Assembly: GCA_031289065.1 (NCBI GenBank)
Contig: JAITQI010000060.1
Location: forward strand, 1-11,160
From: Oscillospiraceae bacterium
GTDB lineage: Bacteria > Bacillota > Clostridia > Oscillospirales > UBA929
Length of the DNA stretch: 11,160 nt
Reading direction: 5' to 3'
The notes under the pieces were generated by a model. The model saw only the letters and a program-made list of their open reading frames with translations. It made no database searches and was not told the origin of the DNA. This document shows, piece by piece, positions 6,429-11,160 of the stretch (the stretch's first letter is position 1; every line of letters starts with the position of its first letter). A program made the position numbers and the translations under genes.

Positions 6429-6457
6429 ATTGTACGATATTTGCGGCGCTTTGTCCA
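6429..6457 (-). promoter_or_regulatory. Sigma-A promoter for prpC-prkC-rsgA-thiN
   Basis: On the minus strand TGGACA (6457-6452; 5 of 6 to TTGACA) is followed by exactly 17 bases and TACAAT (6434-6429; 5 of 6 to TATAAT). It lies in the only sizeable gap (102 bases) of the cluster, between rlmN and prpC. The start of transcription would be near 6422, giving a leader of about 50 bases. Confidence 0.75.
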
Positions 6458-6474
6458 TTACAAAACGGAAACAT

Positions 6475-7485
6475 TTAATTGCCGCCCCGCAACTGCCCGC
6501 AGGCGGCGTCGATTTCGCCGCCCAAACTCCGGCGCAGGGTGACCACCGGACCGTAGGCGGACACAATGTCCCGGAAGGCGCGCACCGCCTCCGGCTTGCT
6601 GGGGCGCAGACCTGGATCCCGGCCGGTTTGGTTGTAGAGAATCAGGTTTACATGGGCGGGGGCGCCGCGGAGCAGACGGCCCAAGGCCCGGGCCTTGTCC
6701 GGCGTGTCGTTGATTTCGTCGAGGAGCAGGTACTCGTAGGAAACCCGGCGGCCCGTGGCGCGGAAATAGTCCCGGCAGACGGCCAACAGACGTTCCACAT
6801 CCCCCGACCGGTTGACGGGCATGAGCCGGGAACGGGTCTCGTCGTCGGGGGCGTGGAGGGAGACCGACAGGGTCAGGGGCAGGTCGAGGGCGGCCAGCCG
6901 CCGAATGCCGTCAATCAGGCCGCAGGTGGACAGGGAGACACGGCGCAGGCTGAGGCCAAGGCCCTGGGGATGACTGACCAGGGTCAGAAAGCGGACGACC
7001 TCGTTAAAGTTGTCGAGAGGTTCCCCGATGCCCATGAGCACCAGGTGGTCGGGGGTTCGCCCGGTCTCCCGGGGCATGCTTTGCACCTGGGCCAGCATTT
7101 CGGCGGCGGTCAGATTGCGGACAAGACCGCCCACCGTGGAGGCGCAAAACAGACAACCCTGACGGCATCCGGCCTGGGTGGAGAGGCAGAGGGACTCCCC
7201 GTGGTGGTGACGCATGAGGACGCTTTCGACCCGCTGGCCGTCCGAAAGCCGCCAGAGGATTTTTACCGTCCCATCCCGAGCGGTCTGGACACGAGCCGCC
7301 TCCGGGACGGTGAGAAGGCCGGTTTCTCCCAGGCGTTGCCGGAGAGCGGCGGGCAGATCGCTCATCTGATCGAAGGCGGTGATCCCCTTGTGCAGCCAGC
7401 GGAAGACCTGACCGGCCCGGTAGGCGGGCTGGTCGGGTAGCAGGGCTTGGAGTTCCTCCGGGGTGAGGGCGAGCAGTTCAGTCAT
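6475..7485 (-). CDS. rlmN: Dual-specificity 23S rRNA/tRNA adenine-C2 methyltransferase RlmN (radical SAM)
   Basis: A 336-residue radical SAM enzyme that methylates C2 of A2503 in 23S rRNA and, in many bacteria, of A37 in some tRNAs. The [4Fe-4S] cluster motif CxxxCxxC is seen as Cys107, Cys111 and Cys114 in 'GCRQGCLFC'. The two extra cysteines of the ping-pong mechanism are Cys100 ('ESLCLSTQ', seven residues before the cluster as in E. coli) and Cys329 ('EIDAACGQL'). 'MGIGEPLDN' (151-159) is the SAM-contacting GEP motif, and 'SVSLHAPDDETR' (207-218) is characteristic. The A-loop after the cluster is 'ASTVGGLVRNLTAAEM', as expected for RlmN rather than for Cfr. The ATG at 7485 overlaps the MBL stop as ATGA. 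Gene order after rsmB agrees with B. subtilis rlmN (yloN), apart from the MBL gene between them. Confidence 0.96.
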   Translation of the reverse strand: MTELLALTPEELQALLPDQPAYRAGQVFRWLHKGITAFDQMSDLPAALRQRLGETGLLTVPEAARVQTARDGTVKILWRLSDGQRVESVLMRHHHGESLCLSTQAGCRQGCLFCASTVGGLVRNLTAAEMLAQVQSMPRETGRTPDHLVLMGIGEPLDNFNEVVRFLTLVSHPQGLGLSLRRVSLSTCGLIDGIRRLAALDLPLTLSVSLHAPDDETRSRLMPVNRSGDVERLLAVCRDYFRATGRRVSYEYLLLDEINDTPDKARALGRLLRGAPAHVNLILYNQTGRDPGLRPSKPEAVRAFRDIVSAYGPVVTLRRSLGGEIDAACGQLRGGN

Positions 7486-8195
7486 GAGCGGTTCTTTCCC
7501 GCGCCGGGTTGTTCGGGCTCGGCGCGCAGCCTTTCCGTGGCGTCACGGTACGGCGACCAACCGCTGTGAGCGGTGATCAGCCAGGATACCCCCTCCAGGG
7601 CGGCCAAACGCCGCGCCGACTGACGCAGGGCGACGTCGTTCATGCGGAAGTGGGGGTTGGGATGAGCCTGTCCCCTGTGGAGGCAGAGGGCGTCACCGGT
7701 GAACAGCAGCGTCCCGTCCACGATGTAGGACATGGAACCGATCGTATGTCCGGGGGTTTTGAGAGCCGTTACGCTCAGGGGGCCGACAGAAACCGTCTGC
7801 CCGTCGCTCAGGAGGGTGTAGGCGCGTTTGATCCTGCGGTTGCGGCCCAGGCCGTAGAGCCGCACCGTCCGTTTGCCCGCGACGAGGGGTTCCTCGTCCT
7901 CGGAGAAAAACACCTGGGCGTCGGGGAAGGCGGCCAGGCCCCCGGCGTGGTCAAAGTCAGTATGGGTCAAAAAGACGCGGGAGATCTCGGCGGGATTCAG
8001 CCCGGCGGCCGCCATGCCTCTGAGGGCGGCCGCCTTGCTGGGGCCCGTGTCGATGGCGATCACAGCGTCCTCTTTGCGGCAGACAAAGAAATTGGCGTAC
8101 CCGCAGCTGACGGCGAAAACGCGTTCGTCCACCCGGGCGCTGTCGCTGGGCTTCAGATGCAGGGCGCGGATGATCGCCCGGTCAACCAGTTTCAT
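7482..8195 (-). CDS. MBL-fold metal-dependent hydrolase, substrate unknown
   Basis: A 237-residue metallo-beta-lactamase-fold protein. Expected metal-site motifs in order are 'IDTG' (48-51), 'THTDFDHAGG' (77-86), 'TPGHTIGSMSY' (148-157), 'FTGDAL' (165-170) and 'TAHSGW' (208-213). The main motif reads H-x-D-x-D-H instead of the usual H-x-H-x-D-H: the second His is Asp80. The remaining metal ligands (His78, Asp82, His83, His150, Asp168, His210) are present, so a working dinuclear or mononuclear site is likely. The family includes glyoxalase II-like, lactonase and phosphodiesterase activities; I cannot choose among them. The start is firm: GGAGGTG (8204-8210) eight bases before the ATG at 8195. 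It lies 15 bases after rsmB and overlaps rlmN by 4, so it is co-expressed with the RNA methyltransferases, an insertion relative to the B. subtilis order. Confidence 0.88.
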   Translation of the reverse strand: MKLVDRAIIRALHLKPSDSARVDERVFAVSCGYANFFVCRKEDAVIAIDTGPSKAAALRGMAAAGLNPAEISRVFLTHTDFDHAGGLAAFPDAQVFFSEDEEPLVAGKRTVRLYGLGRNRRIKRAYTLLSDGQTVSVGPLSVTALKTPGHTIGSMSYIVDGTLLFTGDALCLHRGQAHPNPHFRMNDVALRQSARRLAALEGVSWLITAHSGWSPYRDATERLRAEPEQPGAGKNRS

Positions 8196-8203
8196 GTCCC
8201 CGA

Positions 8204-8210
8204 CACCTCC
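8204..8210 (-). promoter_or_regulatory. Consensus ribosome binding site of the MBL hydrolase gene
   Basis: GGAGGTG lies directly after the rsmB stop and eight bases before the ATG at 8195. It is one of the two strongest ribosome sites in the window, suggesting this protein is made in larger amounts than its coupled neighbours. Confidence 0.75.
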
Positions 8211-9542
8211 TTATATGCTGTTTGGCAGTCTGACGAACTTGGCGATAAAAAACCCGTCGGTCTCATGCTTATGCGGCCAAAGGGTGAACATGCCCTCAAC
8301 CGCCGGGCCGATGGGCTCGGGGAGCGCGAAGGGCGTCGGCGCAAAGGCCGGATCGGCGGCCAAAAAGGCCTGGGCCACCGCTTCGTTCTCCTCCCGGCGC
8401 AGGGTACAGGTGGCGTATAACAGCGTTCCGCCGGGTTTTACATAGCGGGACAGATTTTGGAGGAGGGACAACTGCAGGACGGGCAACGCCCGGATGTCCT
8501 CCTCACGTTTGTACCGAATGTCGGGTTTTTTGCCTACGACGCCCAGCCCGGAGCAGGGCAGGTCGGCGACGACCAGGTCGGCGCTTTGGAAAAGCGCCGG
8601 GTCGGACACCCCGGCGTCCTTGAGACCGGCTTTCACGGCGGTAAGCCCCAGCCGATCCCGTCCCTTTTCCAGGAGGGTCAGCTTGTGTGGGTGGATGTCG
8701 AAGGCGAGGACCTCTCCCCTGTCTTCCATGGCCATGGCGGCCAGGAAGCTCTTGCCCCCCGGCGCGGCGCAGCCGTCGATCACCCGGTCGCCGGGCCGAG
8801 GGTCGGCGGCCAGAACGGCCAGCCGGGCCGCCGGGTCGGCCACCAGGAACCGCCCCGCCCGGAAGGCTTCCAGGCGCTCCATGTCGCCGGTGTTTTCCAA
8901 GGCGAAACAGCCGGGCAGCCAAGGGTGCGGGATGAGCTTCACCCCCTCGCCTACGAGGGAAATGGCGAGCTGTTCCGCTGTCCCCCGGCAGGGGTTGTGC
9001 TGAATCCAGAGGGGCGGTATCTCGTTGTTTTTGGCCAACAGGGCCTCGGTTTCGGCCTCCCCCAGACGGGCCAAATAGGTTTCCGTCTGCCAGAGGGGCT
9101 GGCTGTACAGCACGGAGAGGCGTTGGGCCGTTGGGCCACCGGGGACCGGCAGTGTCGGTTTGCGGAGCAAGGCCCGGAGGACGGCGTTCACATACCCGGC
9201 GGTTTTAGGGTTTGACACCGCCCGGGCCATGTCCACGCAGGCCGATACGGCGGCGTAGTCGGGGGTTTTGTCCAGGAAGACGGTCTGATACGCCCCCAGG
9301 CGGAGGATATTCAGCACACGGGCCTCCAGGCGGGACAGGGGGATGGAGGAACATCCGGCCAGATAAAAATCCAGCAACGCCCGGTTTTGTAGCACGCCGT
9401 AACACAGGCGGGTACACAGGGCGGCCTCCCGGGGTTCCAGCCCGGCGCGGCGCAGTTCCCGCTTGAGAAGTCTGTCCGAAAAGCCGCCCTTTTCCTGCTC
9501 GGTGAGCACGCGGAGGGCCGCTCCCCGCGCCGGCGTTACCAC
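8211..9542 (-). CDS. rsmB: 16S rRNA (cytosine-967 C5)-methyltransferase RsmB
   Basis: A 443-residue protein from a GTG start at 9542, the normal RsmB length. Residues about 1-130 form the NusB-like RNA-binding domain ('PARGAALRVLTEQEKGGFSD' near the start, 'LNILRLGAYQTVFLDKTP' at 77-94). The rest is the NOL1/NOP2/Sun-type Rossmann methyltransferase: SAM-binding 'DGCAAPGGKS' (256-265), 'DLPCSGLGVVGKKPD' (327-341, Cys330) and 'YATCTLRREEN' (376-386, with Cys379 as catalytic nucleophile). It makes m5C967 in 16S rRNA. The frame is open upstream to 9851, but that part lies over the protease gene and has no homology. The GTG overlaps the protease TAA (GTGGTAA) and puts the family's N-terminal 'aR..Al.vL' pattern at the right place. 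The ribosome site is weak, so translational coupling is likely. Confidence 0.94.
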   Translation of the reverse strand: MVTPARGAALRVLTEQEKGGFSDRLLKRELRRAGLEPREAALCTRLCYGVLQNRALLDFYLAGCSSIPLSRLEARVLNILRLGAYQTVFLDKTPDYAAVSACVDMARAVSNPKTAGYVNAVLRALLRKPTLPVPGGPTAQRLSVLYSQPLWQTETYLARLGEAETEALLAKNNEIPPLWIQHNPCRGTAEQLAISLVGEGVKLIPHPWLPGCFALENTGDMERLEAFRAGRFLVADPAARLAVLAADPRPGDRVIDGCAAPGGKSFLAAMAMEDRGEVLAFDIHPHKLTLLEKGRDRLGLTAVKAGLKDAGVSDPALFQSADLVVADLPCSGLGVVGKKPDIRYKREEDIRALPVLQLSLLQNLSRYVKPGGTLLYATCTLRREENEAVAQAFLAADPAFAPTPFALPEPIGPAVEGMFTLWPHKHETDGFFIAKFVRLPNSI

Positions 9543-10243
9543 CGGTTGTTCCGTCCGCGTCCGCCGCCAAAAATCAGCAACAGCCGCAGCAGCTGCGCCA
9601 GGGAAACGGCCAGCGCGGCCACATAGGTCATCGCCGCCGCCGACAGGACTTTTCGCGCCCCGACGAGTTCCCCGTCTTCCAGCATACGCGCCTCCTCCAG
9701 GGTTTGCAGCGCCCGGCGGGAGGCGTTGAATTCCACCGGCAGGGTGACCAATTGGAAGACGAAGGCCAGGCCGAACAGCAGGATGCCCGCGTCGAGCAAC
9801 ACCCCGCTGGACAAAAACAGCCCGGCCAGGATGAGGGGGAAGGCCAGCCAAGAACCCACCCGGGAGACCGGGATGATGGCCTGGCGCAGACGGATAGGGG
9901 CGTAGCCGACGGCGTACTGCGCGGCATGCCCGGCCTCGTGGGCGGCAATGCCGACGGCGGCTACGCTGGACACGCCGTAAACCCCTTGGGACAGACGGAT
10001 TACCCGAGCCTTAGGGTCGTAATGGTCGGACAGTTGCCCGGCCACCTGTTCCACCCGGATGTCGTAAATGCCGTTTCGGCGCAGAATGGCTTCCGCCGCC
10101 GCCGCGCCGGTGGTACCCCGCCGGGTGGCGGCCTGGCTGTACTTGCGGTAGGCGCTCTGCACCATGCCCTGGGCAATCAGGGCAAACAGAATGGCGGGCA
10201 GGACGAGGATCAGATAGTAGATGTCGAAGTAAAAATAGGGCAC
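9536..10243 (-). CDS. YugP-type membrane zinc metallopeptidase
   Basis: A 235-residue integral membrane protein of the YugP/zinc peptidase 2 family. Visible are an N-terminal membrane helix (about 8-28), the zinc motif HEAGH (102-106) in 'GIAAHEAGHAAQYAVGY', and further hydrophobic helices at about 130-145, 148-170 and 200-225. 'LPVEFNASRRA' (168-178) is a conserved stretch in the family; its Glu171 is the likely third zinc ligand. The cellular substrate is not established. The start is GTG at 10243 with GAGGCG six bases upstream; no ATG is available nearby, and it gives the usual opening of aromatic residues before helix 1. The gene sits 23 bases after fmt and overlaps rsmB, so it belongs to the translation operon. 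In B. subtilis yugP is elsewhere. Confidence 0.92.
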   Translation of the reverse strand: MPYFYFDIYYLILVLPAILFALIAQGMVQSAYRKYSQAATRRGTTGAAAAEAILRRNGIYDIRVEQVAGQLSDHYDPKARVIRLSQGVYGVSSVAAVGIAAHEAGHAAQYAVGYAPIRLRQAIIPVSRVGSWLAFPLILAGLFLSSGVLLDAGILLFGLAFVFQLVTLPVEFNASRRALQTLEEARMLEDGELVGARKVLSAAAMTYVAALAVSLAQLLRLLLIFGGGRGRNNRW

Positions 10244-10266
10244 GAAATCGCCTCGATTCGCAATCT

Positions 10267-11160
10267 TTACAGCCTATCCGGCCATACATGCCCGCGGGCG
10301 TAGGCGTCGGCGGGCATACGGCGGCCGCCTTTGCCCTGCACCTCGGTGAGCAGGAGGGTTCGGCCGTCGCCGCAGACCACTTCGACGCCCGGGGGGGCGA
10401 CGCCCAGCACATGGCCGGGGGGGTTGTTTGCCACGCGATCGGTCAGCCGGGCGGCGAAAATCTTGATGGGGCTGTCCTGGGGGCCTGTTTGGGCGACCGG
10501 CCAGGGGGACAGGCCGCGTATCCGGGCGTGCACCGCTTGGGCGGGCTGCGTCCAGTCGATATAGGCCTCCTCCCGGGTGAGCATGGGGGCGAAGGTGGCC
10601 AGCCCGTCCTCCTGGGGGACGCGGGGCGCCGTGCCCGCCGCCAGGTCGGCCAGGGTTTTGACCAGCAGGGCGGCGCCGATGCGCATGAGCTTGTCATGGA
10701 CGGTGCCGGATGTGTCCTCCGGGGCGATGGGGATGATGTCCCGGTAGATCATGTCGCCTGTGTCCAGGGCGGGGGCGATGTGCATGGTGGTCACGCCGGT
10801 CTCCCTCTCGCCGTTCATCACCGCCCGCTGGATGGGGGCGGCTCCCCGGTATTTGGGCAACAGGGAACCGTGGACGTTGACACAGCCCAGGGGCGGGATA
10901 TCCAGCACGGCCCGGGGCAGAATGCGCCCGTAGGCCACGACGGCGATGGCGTCGGGGGCGAGGGCCCGGAGGGTTTCCGCCGGGCCGCCCCCTTTGAAGG
11001 TTTCGGGTTGGCAGAGCGGTAGGCCGTGTTTCAGGGCGCAGACCTTGACCGGGGACGGGACGGTGGCCAGCCCGCGTCCCCGGGGGCGGTCGGGTTGGGT
11101 GAACACCGCCGCCGCCTCGTGCCCGGCGGCCAGCAGGGCCTCCAGAGAGGGGACGGCGAA
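10267..11160 (-). CDS. fmt: Methionyl-tRNA formyltransferase, N-terminus beyond window
   Basis: The frame runs in from the right edge and ends with TAA at 10267, giving 297 residues. It begins 'FAVPSLEALLAAGHEAAAVF', which aligns to about residue 11 onward of Fmt, so only the first ~10 residues (the MRIVFMGTPD-type strand) are missing. The TQPDRP segment follows at once. The catalytic motif 'NVHGSLLPKYRGAAPIQRA' (about 95-113 of the partial protein) and 'LDTGDMIYRD' (about 132-141) carry the active-site Asn, His and Asp. A C-terminal OB-like tRNA-binding domain follows ('AYIDWTQPAQAVHARIRGLS', then 'SPIKIFAARLT'). The enzyme uses 10-formyl-tetrahydrofolate to formylate initiator Met-tRNA. An internal GTG at 11106 could be mistaken for the start, but it lies past conserved residues. 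def and priA are expected upstream, outside the window. Confidence 0.96.
   Translation of the reverse strand, partial: FAVPSLEALLAAGHEAAAVFTQPDRPRGRGLATVPSPVKVCALKHGLPLCQPETFKGGGPAETLRALAPDAIAVVAYGRILPRAVLDIPPLGCVNVHGSLLPKYRGAAPIQRAVMNGERETGVTTMHIAPALDTGDMIYRDIIPIAPEDTSGTVHDKLMRIGAALLVKTLADLAAGTAPRVPQEDGLATFAPMLTREEAYIDWTQPAQAVHARIRGLSPWPVAQTGPQDSPIKIFAARLTDRVANNPPGHVLGVAPPGVEVVCGDGRTLLLTEVQGKGGRRMPADAYARGHVWPDRL

Noticed and set aside
6430..7440. Long plus-strand frame opposite rlmN (336 codons)
   Set aside because: It is a mirror of a well-supported gene in high-GC DNA; its translation is Gly/Ala/Gln-rich with no domain.
7509..8420. Plus-strand frame of 303 codons opposite the MBL gene
   Set aside because: It spans two real minus-strand genes and has no motif or ribosome site.
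9543..9851. Long upstream extension of rsmB (frame open to 9851)
   Set aside because: It lies entirely over the zinc protease coding sequence, has no family similarity, and the GTG at 9542 gives the normal RsmB N-terminus and length.
11106..11106. GTG as start of fmt
   Set aside because: Conserved Fmt sequence continues upstream to the window edge, so the gene is simply cut by the window.

Overview
This window looks like a chromosomal core region of a high-GC, spore-forming member of the Clostridia. By gene order and style it is probably of the Oscillospiraceae/Flavonifractor type; that family placement is inference. Evidence for a Gram-positive endospore former is a 26-codon spoVM gene, a SPOCS-domain (DUF3794) spore-coat protein and a PASTA-domain Ser/Thr kinase. 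Every supported gene lies on the minus strand, so the genes read from right to left. I see no mobile element, phage gene, CRISPR array, tRNA or rRNA.

Right part (11160 to about 6475): the 5'-truncated fmt (Met-tRNA formyltransferase), a YugP-type membrane zinc protease, rsmB (16S rRNA m5C967 methyltransferase), an MBL-fold metal-dependent hydrolase and rlmN (23S rRNA/tRNA m2A methyltransferase). Gaps are 23 nt or less, or the ends overlap, so this is one transcription unit centred on translation and RNA modification.

Middle part (6474 to 2001): a 102-nt gap carries a good sigma-A promoter (TGGACA-N17-TACAAT). It is followed by prpC (PP2C phosphatase), prkC (PASTA kinase), rsgA (30S-assembly GTPase) and thiN (thiamine pyrophosphokinase). 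The last three are joined by overlaps. The order matches the B. subtilis fmt-rsmB-rlmN-prpC-prkC-rsgA-rpe-thiN-spoVM block, but rpe is missing between rsgA and thiN, and two extra genes (yugP-like and MBL) are inserted upstream.

Left part (2000 to 1): a 237-nt noncoding stretch has a perfect 16-bp inverted repeat, probably the operon terminator, and a -10 element. Then come a 48-codon two-helix membrane protein, spoVM, a 14-bp stem-loop, a sigma-E-like promoter, and a SPOCS-domain protein (SipL-like) that runs off the left edge. SpoVM anchors the SpoIVA coat basement layer to the forespore membrane, and SipL binds SpoIVA in C. difficile. The left end is therefore a small mother-cell coat-morphogenesis module attached to a housekeeping operon.

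Nothing here is clearly a new defence or mobile system. The points most worth a second look are the spoVM/SPOCS module with its sigma-E-like promoter, the perfect inverted repeat, the unassigned two-helix protein, and the non-PASTA C-terminal domain of the kinase.
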